DNA from: Lithodes maja | Lineage: Eukaryota; Arthropoda; Malacostraca; Decapoda; Lithodidae | NCBI GenBank assembly: GCA_037953745.1 | Contig: JBAKBP010007480.1 | Span: forward strand, 1-64,000 | Direction: 5' to 3' | Length of the DNA stretch: 64,000 nt | In this document: piece after piece, positions 55,646 through 64,000 of the stretch | Layout: each line of letters begins with the position of its first letter | Position numbering within the stretch: the stretch's first letter is position 1 | Notes under the pieces: generated by a model | Database searches by the model: none | Seen by the model: the letters and a program-made list of their open reading frames with translations, nothing else | What the model was told of the DNA's origin: nothing | Made by a program: the position numbers and the translations under genes

Positions 55646-55771
55646 ATGAATTTTTTTAAGAAATTGAGGAAAAAGGTGAATATGGAAGAGAAAGAGAGAG
55701 GTTGGCTGTAAAAGATAGGAAGATATTTTTGGAATAAAAGTGAGAGTGGAGGAAAAGATTGTCATGTACAG

Positions 55772-55862
55772 TATACTGGCTTTGGTGGTGATCTTCTGGC
55801 CTTCTCTACTCTGGCCATATTCAAACGCTCCTCTCATACCAGCTCCAAGGATCATCAACTCA
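55772..55862 (+). pseudogene. Diverged duplicate of the upstream host exon
   Basis: The segment ending at 55,862 aligns with the 3' half of the exon at 55,439-55,592. The encoded parts are FSTLAIFKRSSHTSSKDHQ against FSARATYKRSSHTSSRDH, and both end AG|GTTAGAGA in the same phase. It stays open back to a possible acceptor at 55,770-55,771 (TACAG), although the tract before that is not pyrimidine-rich. Either an alternative (mutually exclusive) exon or a decaying duplicate. Confidence 0.5.
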
Positions 55863-55924
55863 GGTTAGAGACACTGTAAACCTAATCAGTATGTAAATTA
55901 AAATTCAAAGTTCCTTCCTACCAG

Positions 55925-56010
55925 TGGCTAGCTGGTGTAGTGGTTAGCATCTTAGTCCTATTTCAGGGGTGGAGTTCATGCCCAGCTCAAGGCCTGACAT
56001 TATTCACCAG
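55925..56010 (+). ncRNA. tRNA-like promoter sequence, weak
   Basis: Good A box (TGGTGTAGTGGTTAGCA); the B box is degenerate (GAGTTCATGCCC). Possibly a SINE or tRNA relic. Confidence 0.3.
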
Positions 56011-56599
56011 AACTGTGAGTTGTTACTGTCTTCATTGAGTAATGGGATGGGATGTCGGGTCAGCCTATAGCTCTTCCTACGGATACAACCATAGCTTGCC
56101 TGAGTTTGGCCTTATCTTGGGTGACTCCACTTGGGGACCTTCAGGGGCTATAGTTCTATTACAGTAAATGATTAGCACTCACCCTTGTATCACTCTATGA
56201 TAGCCTTTAAATCTTTACTCCTGAGTGAAGTCAAAACCAAGGCCATTGAAAGCATGAATTATTGAACAACTGTTGCCCTCCTTCTGGGCCTCCTTCCCAC
56301 CCTCACTATTTTGATACAGTTGTTCTTGTGTTCAGTATTTCAATAGCCTTGGTTCTGACTTGACTCGTGGCAAAGGTGGGCTGGAGCTTTAGCTTTCGAC
56401 TTTACCTGAAGCTGGACTCCCTTTTGCCCTTGTGAGTAGCAATCCTATTAGTCTGGCCAAACCATCGCTAAACCCAAAATTGCTAACTGCCCAGTGTCTA
56501 TGGGAAAATGGCCATATTAGTCTGACAAATTCCCTTTTTTTTCCCCTCTTTAAAAAGTTATAAGCAACAGTTTATTTATTTATTATTATCTATATGTAT

Positions 56600-57760
56600 G
56601 AAAGAGACAAAAGGCAGGTTGCCTGTAATGAGTGTCTCCCCCAGAGTCAAGAGAGTGACAGAGAGCCAAATTCAAGGGACGTCATGGTCAAAATGCCTGG
56701 ACACACAAAATACTTGGGTTGGAGAGTTGGACAGAATATGAGTGGGACTGTGTTGAAAGGTGGGTGCCTCCCACTCGCCGTAAGGGAGGGGGTATGCACT
56801 GAGAGAGCTCTGAAGAACATTGATTGTTGTAATAGCGATAGAAGAGTGAAAGATATGCAATATTGCGGCGTGTAGTAAGAGATTGTAGGGAACTAGTAAG
56901 ACGAAGTAAGTTGATGAGGGGAAATGCTTTAGACTCTACTCTTTCTAGAAGTGCGGTATGGGTGGAACCTCCCCATTCATGCGAACAATACTCGTTACAT
57001 GGGCGTACTGTGCCCCTATACAGAGCAAGAAGCTGTGCGGGGGTGAAGAACCCACGGAAACGGTTGAGCACACCCAACCTCTGGGAAGCTGTTTTAGCAA
57101 GAGTGGTAATATGATCTTACCAAGGGAGGTTGGATGAAAAAGATACACCAAGAATATTGAGAGAAGATGAAGGGTTGATTTGTGTATTGTTGAAGAATAA
57201 TTGATTGTCTTGTGGAAGATTGCGACGGTTAGTTAGATGGAGAAATTGGGTCATGGAGGCATTGAAAGTAACAAGATTTTCTCTGCCCTAATCAGAAATA
57301 ATTGATAGATCAAAAGATAGGTGTTCTATGGCATCGTCATGTGACTCTTGGAGTGATTGCATACTGGGTTGTTGTGAAAAAGTAGTTGAGTAGTGTAAGG
57401 TATAGTCATCAGCATATGAGTGGATGGGTACAGTTGAGGAGTTCATTATTGAATATTAGGAATAGGACTGGAGACAGGACAGAACCCTGAGGAACACCGG
57501 AGTTGATAAGTTGAGGAAGTGAGCAATGGCCGTCCACAACTGCAGCTATGGAACAGTCAGAAAGGAAATTAGAGCGAAAGGCACAGATAGAGGGATAGAA
57601 ACCGAAGGAAGGTAGTTTGGAAATTAGAGATTTGTGCCAGACTCTATTGAAGGCTTTCGATATGTCTAGCGCAATAGAAAAAGTCTCACCGAAGTCTCGA
57701 AAGGAGGATGACCAAGAGTTAGTAAGATAAGCAAGGCGATCACCAGTAGAGCGACCCTTA
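56600..57760 (-). pseudogene. Decayed LINE RT (Jockey/CR1 group)
   Basis: In sense: ALDISKAFNRVWHKSLISKL, FLSDCSIAAVVDGHCS, GVPQGSVLSPVLFLIF, then ALYRGTVRPCNEYCSHEWGG and LFYRYYNNQCSSEL. Several frame changes. It fills the intron between the two host exons. Confidence 0.85.
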
Positions 57761-57779
57761 CAATTGTCATTATTACCAT

Positions 57780-58300
57780 CACCTTCATTTTAATCATAAA
57801 CACCTTCACCATCACCACCATCATCATCGTTATAATTATCACCATCATCACCACCAAAGCCACTAAAATCACTCTCACTCGACGTCCTCAGGTTATCTAA
57901 ATAGGGTAAAGTGGGCTTACCAAGTGTCACGGTACTGGGCAAGGGCGTGGGTTGTGGCTGCAAAAGGCGTGAGGTCGACATGGCGGGTGTTGCGGGGATG
58001 GGAGAGGTACTAGCACGTTTGGTCATGGCGGCGGCGGTAAGCGTACAGGGGACGCATATCGCAGTATGGGAGGGAAGGGGGAAGGGAGAGGGGTAGTGGG
58101 AGCAAGAGAATGCGGGAGGGTTTGTCGGGGTAGATGCTTGGGAGGGTGGAGGATGAAGCCTAGTTCCATAGTAGGCTGATAGGGCCCGTTAAAAATTTGA
58201 TTATGTGGCGCGGAAAACCTCGTCACCACATGGCGTTACCTGGGATTGTAACCAAAAATATTTTGACGCCATATGGCGTTATCCGGGGTTTAAGGGTTAA
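57780..58300 (-). mobile_element. Probable piggyBac-type element end with acidic N-terminal remnant
   Basis: At the right is TTAACCCTTAAACCCCGGAT (inverted) with a palindromic ATGGCGTTA/CGCCATATGGCG zone. A minus-strand frame (58,026-57,790) is Ser/Pro then Asp/Gly-rich, as in piggyBac N-termini. The other end is not visible, apparently truncated by the LINE. Confidence 0.45.
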
Positions 58301-58503
58301 AAAACCTGACAAGTAAGGCAGCCCCTGAATAGGCTGCCAGGAATGCCGCCATTAGGTCGTCCTGAGACTGCACCTGATGTAGACCAGTTTGTCTTTAAAG
58401 TTAATATGTGTATATATGAAGTGATATGCAATAGATAGATAGATAGAGATAAAGTAATATGGATTATCAAATTATTTTCATATTTTTTGTTTTACTTCCT
58501 CAG

Positions 58504-58610
58504 GCCACGTAAATATGACCTGATAGAGAGTGGCAGTCGTGGTGGGTTGATGTCGCCCGACTCTACAGACAGCCTCAGTACACCGTCACCGCAGAGCATC
58601 GATCTTATGG
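58504..58610 (+). CDS. Next exon of the unrecognised host gene
   Basis: 107 nt between a good acceptor (TTTTTGTTTTACTTCCTCAG) and a donor (ATGG|GTCAGT). In the phase set by the previous exon it reads RPRKYDLIESGSRGGLMSPD then STDSLSTPSPQSIDLM without a stop. The composition continues the Ser/Pro-rich character, and several SP/TP sites could be kinase targets (inference). The intron between the two exons is 2.9 kb and TE-filled. Confidence 0.65.
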
Positions 58611-58653
58611 GTCAGTTCAAACACATTTTTGTCAGTTGAATCGTGTTTTTGTC

Positions 58654-59086
58654 TTAACCCACTGAGCCCCAGCTAGTTATAAATAAATGTACCACCATGG
58701 ACCAGCAGGTTTTGATTTTTTTTTTCTTCCAGAAACAATAGCAAATAGGTTAGGAATGAAGGACCGCCCCCAAAAAAAACGATCAAAAAGGTCAAAAAGG
58801 GGTCCTACGGAGCCCCCGAAAGTCGATTTTACAAGAGTAAAAAATTGAAGGCAAAAACCCCCCAAAACCATGTTTTTGCGCGCTCACGTGCACGCGGTTG
58901 GACTTTGAGAGTTTTTAACCATCGGCATGGTTGCGTGGGATACTTACACAGTTCCCATACAAATCTGAGCCCTCTAGGTTCCATAGGACCGGAGTAATTA
59001 AACCCCGACGACACTTGTGCGTCGTGGTCTGTGGGGAACAAACATTACCGACGACACGTTGTCGTCGCTGGTACTCAGTGGGTTAA
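58654..59086. mobile_element. TTAA MITE F just downstream of a host exon
   Basis: TTAACCCACTGAGCCCCAGC at the left and, inverted, TTAACCCACTGAGTACCAGC at the right; TTAA at 58,654-58,657 and 59,083-59,086. Starts 44 nt after the exon donor. No coding capacity. Confidence 0.85.
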
Positions 59087-59111
59087 TAATATTAATATTA
59101 CTATTATTATT

Positions 59112-59112
59112 T

Positions 59113-59156
<44 letters not shown>

Positions 59157-59224
59157 CCCCAAGCTGCCTGGCCGAACAGCCCCAAGGCCCCGAGCAAGGC
59201 CAAGGCCATACAGGATGGATACAC
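59112..59224 (-). mobile_element. Jockey-like LINE 3' terminus
   Basis: (GTT)15 then CCAAGCTGCCTGGCCGAACA, as at 18,969 and 11,357. Only about 65 bases of LINE body remain. Confidence 0.8.
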
Positions 59225-59592
59225 CCAAGAATCATAAAGGAAGGAGGGGAGATGTTAGTAGAGCCATTGAAAATTTTATTTGAGGTATCGTTTAATACAG
59301 GACAAATCCCGATGGACTGGAGAGAGGCGAACATAACAGCTATATTTAAGAAGGGAAAGAGAAATGACCCAGGGAATTATAGACCAGTCAGTTTGACAAG
59401 TGTTGTGTGTAAACTAATGGAAACGGTAATTAGAGAAGGAATAATGGATCATATAAAGTCAAACCAACTTTTCAGTGGGAGACAGTTCGGATTCTTGCCG
59501 GGGAGGTCGACGGTACTACAGCTAATTAAGGTGGTAGATGATTGGATGCAAATTCTAGAAGATGGTGATGTAATAGACGTGGTATATTGCCG
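59225..59592 (+). pseudogene. CR1-type LINE RT N-terminal fragment
   Basis: Encodes IPMDWREANITAIFKKGKRN, NYRPVSLTSVVCKLMET, GRQFGFLPGRST and DGDVIDVVYC, i.e. RT fingers to motif A. It overlaps the first codons of the copy at 40,291 and together they show the family's RT. Truncated at both ends, the right one by DIRS-like leader sequence. Confidence 0.85.
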
Positions 59593-60564
59593 ACACGACA
59601 GAGACTGGGGGAAAACTACCCCGCCCCCGGGAACTACCTGGTCACCTGGTGCAACACCGGTAATCCGCCCTGGAAAGAGAATTTTCCGGGGATTAATGCT
59701 CATAGGGTTACACCCAAAAAACGGTACAAAATATGTGCCTCAAAACCGCCGGTCAACGAACCGTAGCACTCCACCACTACTTTTTGTTGTCCTTTAGTAT
59801 CATATTAAAGATTTCAGCATATCTTTACCTGTCCAGAAGATTTAAGCATATCTTCTGAATCCTCATAAAGATGAAGCATATCTTTATTAAAGATGAAGTC
59901 TTTCAAGTATCCCTTTACCTTTGAAACACTAGTAAGATTCCGGCATCTTTTTATCCCATAAAAAGTCTAAGCCTATCTTAATCTCTAATCTGGCGTCACC
60001 CAGAAGCCCTCATAGATCGCCGTCTTGAAGGCTGTGATACCCTATTGTATCAATCAATTGTTTGGCAAATTATCGCGAATTGCAAATCAGTTAATATAAC
60101 CACCCAAAGGTACAACCGCCGGGTTTTATATGCAATGTCAAACCAATTGTACCTGCCCCAGACCTCTTTGTAAAAAGGTCGCCGGGAGGGAAAGACTAAA
60201 CAAACAAACGGCATTGTTTCAATGGCTTATTAAAGATTTCAGCATATCTTTTATCTGTCCAAAAGAATTAAGCATAACTTCTTAATCCTCATAAAGATGA
60301 AGCATATCTTTATTATAGATGAAGTCTTTCAAGTAACCCTTTACACTTGAACACTATAAGATTCAGGCATCTTTTTATCCCATAAAAAGTCTAAGCCTAT
60401 CTTAATCTCTAATCCGGCTTCTCCCAGAAGCCCTCATAGATCGCCGTCTTGAAGGCCGTGATACCCTATTGTATCAATCAATTGTTTGGCAAATTATCTC
60501 GAATCGCAAATCCGTTAATATAACCACCCGAAGGTACAACCGCCGGGTTTTATATACAAGGACC
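59593..60564 (-). repeat. DIRS-related leader/gag repeat array, first part
   Basis: After a leader block (59,660-59,705) come two ~420-bp units with the order AAAGATTTCAGCATATCTTT, GATGAAGTCTTTCAAGTA, CATCTTTTTATCCCATAAAA, GATCGCCGTCTTGAAGGC and a gccgggTTTTATATgc/ac end (from about 59,808 and 60,229). Each carries TGATACCCTATTGTATCA, a near-palindrome. No clear coding frame. Assigned to a DIRS element because of the leader block and the gag start at 62,178. Confidence 0.55.
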
Positions 60565-61457
60565 CCAATGGAAATACGCCTAACGGCCTTATTGGGCTAT
60601 CCTTAGTTGGAATTATGCAAGGCTGGTACAGTCAGGACCCCCAATTCGCGAGAATAGGGGTGACAGGAGGCATCGCGTATTGTGAATTCGTGTATTGTGG
60701 AACTAACTTTAAATGGGAATAATTAGATTGGGTGACATCTCTCAATTATGGCCTATTTTCGAAGTTTTTGGCCCTATTTTCGACATTTTTGGCTCTACAG
60801 TACAGTCTATATCTTATATATAAGAAGAACAATGAATAAAAATATGAAACCTTACCTTAAAATTAGTAGTAGATAGGCTAGGACTAGGACTAGGACCGTA
60901 GGACTTCACGATTTTCTCCAACTTCTCCCTCCCTGACCAAATCGTACGAACAGTTTACTCTGACAAGCCTATTACACAGTTTCCTTCTCCTTTTTCTTGC
61001 GATCCAACACTTCCACCTTCATTTTGTGTGTTATCTTCTTATATTGGCGTGGCATGGCGAAAAAAGTGGCAGGCACTACAAACGTTTGGTCACTCCACAC
61101 GGCTATGAGCGCTTGAGCGGGACTGTGGGAGGGAGGGAGGGAGGGTAAGCGGGAGGGAAGGCAGGCGTATGCCCGTCTTCTTCTTTTTTCAGAGCTACTC
61201 CTGGGCCTCGCGAAACGTAGACGTGCTCGCGTATCAAGCGGGAATAGCGGATTTGGCCCCTTCTTAGCTCTCGATTCGTGTATTGTGGTACCACCTCGCG
61301 TAATTAATGTTTAATTAATTAATGTTATTTTCGAGGGGTAACTCGTGTATTAGGGTTTTCGCGCATTGTGGAATCGTGTATTGGGGGTCCTGACTGTACA
61401 TGTCATATTTATAACATACTATGTGGTACCAACTCTGTAAATTGCTTACTGAATAAA

Positions 61458-61496
<39 letters not shown>

Positions 61497-61497
61497 C
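60565..61497 (+). mobile_element. LINE 3' end with (ATT)n tail, interrupted by a MITE
   Basis: The block AAGGACCCCAATGGAAATAC to GGTACCAACTCTGTAAATTG, then (ATT)n, the inverse of 41,303-41,470. It inserted in the repeat array; the same insertion at the same site is present at 63,448-63,618. Confidence 0.85.
60629..61396. mobile_element. Tc1/mariner-type MITE with TA duplication and visible empty site
   Basis: Ends CAGTCAGGACCCCCAAT at both sides (inverted), TA at 60,627-60,628 and 61,397-61,398. The duplicate array reads GGCTGGTACATGTCATA uninterrupted at 63,511-63,527. 768 bp, no transposase. Confidence 0.92.
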
Positions 61498-62300
61498 ATT
61501 AATGTCAAACCAATTATACCTGCCCCAGACCTCTTTGTAAAAAGGTCGCCGGGAGGTAAAGACCAAACAAACAGACAGCATTGTTTCAATGGCTCTGAAA
61601 AGCAGAGAAAACCAAGGCCAACAGGTGTCAGCCTGATCACCTAGAAAACTGAGTGGAGCCCCCCTCGACGGGAATAACTCAGGAAGCCTGATCCCAGGCT
61701 CGACCATAGGAAACGCAGTTTCTGATGAGCCCTCAAGCGACCAAACTCGTCGGGGTAACTTACCTATTTTAGCCATCCTGACTAAAACTCGGTAAACAAA
61801 AACGGTGTTCTCGGAGCAACGAGAAAAACGCCGGAAAGGTAACCCACACTAAACTATACATTACAGGAGGACGCAATGCATAAAGCAATGAATAACACAG
61901 GAAGCCTGCTCCCAGGCTCGACCACAGAAAACGCAGTTTCTTATGAGCCCTCAAGCGACCAAACTCGTCGGGGTAACTTACCTATTTTGAGCCATCCTGA
62001 CTAAAACTCGGTAAACAAAAACGGTGTTCTCGGAGCAACGAGAAAAAATGCCGGAAAGGTAACCCATACCAAACGAGACATTTTAACACATTTCATACAA
62101 AGGGTGTGCGCAAAAATAGGGATACCTGAACAGGAGGGCGTAATGCATAAAGCAAAAACCGGGGCAAAGGTAGCCATGACAGAGACTGGTGGGATAATTA
62201 CTCCAGGGTCTGCATAGACCCGCCGGGACCCAGCTCTGGGAAAAAAGAAAATTTCCAGGAATTAATGCTCATAAGGTTAACCCAAACATGTTCGCACACA
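61498..62300 (-). pseudogene. DIRS gag N-terminal region with internal duplication
   Basis: The ATG at 62,178 (minus) reads MATFAPVFALCITPSC and then IFAHTLCMKCVK, matching the DIRS-B gag start including the C-x4-C-x10-C-x2-C spacing. Downstream, a segment (MAKIGKLPRRVWSLEGSSE) follows twice (about 61,990 and 61,776) after a partial repeat of the ALCI codons near 61,885. A GTAAGT follows ATGGCTAAAATAG and TTTTCTCTGCTTTTCAG precedes AGCC, resembling splice sites. Confidence 0.6.
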
Positions 62301-62954
62301 AGTGTTAAATAACCCGCCGGGTAGCGAGACGTAATACCCAACGACGACTGCTCGCTACGCGGTAGGGTTTCCTAAGTAAAAGATTTCAGAATATCTTAAT
62401 TTGTCCAAAAGATTTATGAATACCCTCTGACATAATATATAAAGACCAGCAAGGTGTTTATAACTGATGAAGTCTTTCCGGTGGTGTTTGTTTCAAGATT
62501 CAATTTTGGAAAAAACCTCCCTAAAAAGACGCCGGCCCCCGAATTATCTCGTAGATCAAAAACTGGGAAGCCTGACAAATATACGTGATCTAACTTCTCC
62601 CGAAGTATCTTTTTAGATCGCCGTATGTTGAAGGCGGCGATACAAAACGTATCCCTCAATTGTCTGGTTAACTAACTGAATCGTAAATTCGTTATTCCAT
62701 CCCTCCAAGGAGCACCCCCGGGTGTGAATATTAGTTTTTAAAAACGTTAACCCCAATTGTGCCCTAAAGCGCCGTATGTTGAAGGAGGCGATACACAATG
62801 CATCCCTCAATTGTCTGGTCAACTAAACTGAATTTTGCAAATTCGGTCATCCCACCCTTCCAGGTTGCACCCGCCGGGTGATTTAAAGTTTAAAAGTTAA
62901 CCCCAAATGTTCCTAACCCCACTTCTTTGTAAAAGATCGCCGGATAGGAAATAC
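62301..62954 (-). repeat. DIRS leader region with diverged repeat units
   Basis: Two diverged units carry CGCCGTATGTTGAAGG and CCCTCAATTGTCTGGT at about 62,631 and 62,771. They are distant relatives of the GATCGCCGTCTTGAAGGC units on both sides. No gene recognised. Confidence 0.5.
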
Positions 62955-64000
62955 AAAGATCGCGAATTGCAAATCAGTTAATATAACCACCCAAAGGTAC
63001 AACCGCCGGGTTTTATATGCAATGTCAAACCAATTGTACCTGCCCCAGACCTCTTTGTAAAAAGGTCGCCGGGAGAGAAAGACTAAACAAACAAACGGCA
63101 TTGTTTCAATGGCTTATTAAAGATTTCAGCATATCTTTTATCTGTCCAAAAGAATTAAGCATAACTTCTTAATCCTCATAAAGATGAAGCATATCTTTAT
63201 TATAGATGAAGTCTTTCAAGTAACCCTTTACACTTGAAACACTAGTAAGATTCAGGCATCTTTTTATCCCATAAAAAGTCTAAGCCTATCTTAATCTCTA
63301 ATCCGGCTTTTCCCAGAAGCCCTCATAGATCGCCGTCTTGAAGGCCGTGATACCCTATTGTATCAATCAATTGTTTGGCAAATTATCTCGAATCGCAAAT
63401 CCGTTAATATAACCACCCGAAGGTACAACCGCCGGGTTTTATATACAAGGACCCCAATGGAAATACGCCTAACGGCCTTATTGGGCTATCCTTAGGTGGA
63501 ATTATGCAAGGCTGGTACATGTCATATTTATAACATACTATGTGGTACCAACTCTGTAAATTGCTAACTGAATAAATATTATTATTATTATTATTATTAT
63601 TATTATCATTATTATCATTATCATTAATGTCAAACCAATTATACCTGCCCCAGACCTCTTTGTAAAAAGGTCGCCGGGAGGTAAAGACCAAACAAACAGA
63701 CAGCATTGTTTCAATGGCTCTGAAAAGCAGAGAAAACCAAGGCCAACAGGTGTCAGCCTGATCACCTAGAAAACTGAGTGGAGCCCCCCTCGACGGAAAT
63801 AACTCAGGAAGCCTGATTCCAGGCTCGACCATAGAAAACGCAGTTTCTGATGAGCCCTCAAGCGACCAAACTCGTCGGGGTAACTTACCTATTTTAGCCA
63901 TCCTGACTAAAACTTGGTAAACAAAAACGGTGTTCTCGGAGCAACGAGAAAAACGCCGGAAAGGTAACCCACACTAAACTATACATTACAGGAGGGCGTA
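62955..64000 (-). repeat. Duplicate of the 60.07-61.89 kb array
   Basis: Matches from GCGAATTGCAAATCAGTTAA (offset about 2,887) through the LINE 3' end (63,448-63,618) to the gag-like segment (63,901-63,690) at the window edge. After the LINE the offset falls to about 2,125, the difference being the 768-bp MITE missing here. The duplication continues beyond the window. Confidence 0.85.

Noticed and set aside
58511..58528. Using the other open frame of the 55,439 exon
   Set aside because: It meets a TGA early in the 58,504 exon, while the chosen frame stays open through both.
61446..61640. Poly-Ile/Asn frames across (ATT)n
   Set aside because: Microsatellite translation from the LINE tail, at this site and at 63,538.

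Overview
The window is eukaryotic, intron-scale DNA made almost entirely of transposable elements (TEs). I see no bacterial or phage gene organisation. The mixture of DIRS-type tyrosine-recombinase retrotransposons, RTE, CR1/L2 and Jockey-like LINEs, piggyBac elements and many TTAA-flanked non-autonomous elements, with hundreds of bases of microsatellite, is typical of a large arthropod genome. A decapod crustacean is my best guess (inference). The only host-gene material I can support is two short plus-strand exons, at 55,439-55,592 and 58,504-58,610, plus a diverged duplicate of the first at 55,772-55,862. The protein is Ser/Pro/Arg-rich and I do not recognise it.

Layout. 1-3,594: right part of a piggyBac element with an open transposase frame, inserted into a DIRS recombinase gene (3,595-3,950). 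4,000-12,050: small old elements (foldback repeats, an RTE-tailed short element, a hAT element with a perfect 8-bp target duplication, a decayed LINE, a Penelope-like RT, an RTE fragment, a Jockey tail). 12,050-44,500: one minus-strand DIRS element (called DIRS-B here) cut into at least ten pieces by nested insertions. In sense order its gag starts at 44,119, RT lies at 38,291-37,431, the RT-RNase H linker at 33,152-33,044, RNase H at 18,968-18,488 and the recombinase at 14,344-12,121. The inserts are a piggyBac relative, a CR1-like LINE, a second full-length piggyBac, TTAA MITEs, a Jockey-like LINE that itself contains a complete second DIRS element (DIRS-A, 22,318-30,995), a 4.1-kb CR1/L2-like LINE, and two TTAA MITEs one inside the other.

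44,700-54,000: RTE elements, again with nested CR1 fragments, a MITE and a short retroposon. 54,000-59,100: the host exons with LINE and piggyBac remnants between them. 59,100-64,000: LINE fragments, then a duplicated array that I identify as gag/leader sequence of a further minus-strand DIRS element, from its shared N-terminal cysteine motif and leader block.

How the parts relate. Many insertions can be placed to the base, because the host element's reading frame or sequence resumes exactly across a TTAA, TA or longer target duplication. The window can therefore be read as a relative timeline. piggyBac was active recently: two nearly identical copies, one with an uninterrupted frame over its visible length and one with a single-base deletion. 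DIRS-B is old. DIRS-A keeps all its structural signals but has lost catalytic aspartates in RT and RNase H, with a strong depletion of A on its sense strand.
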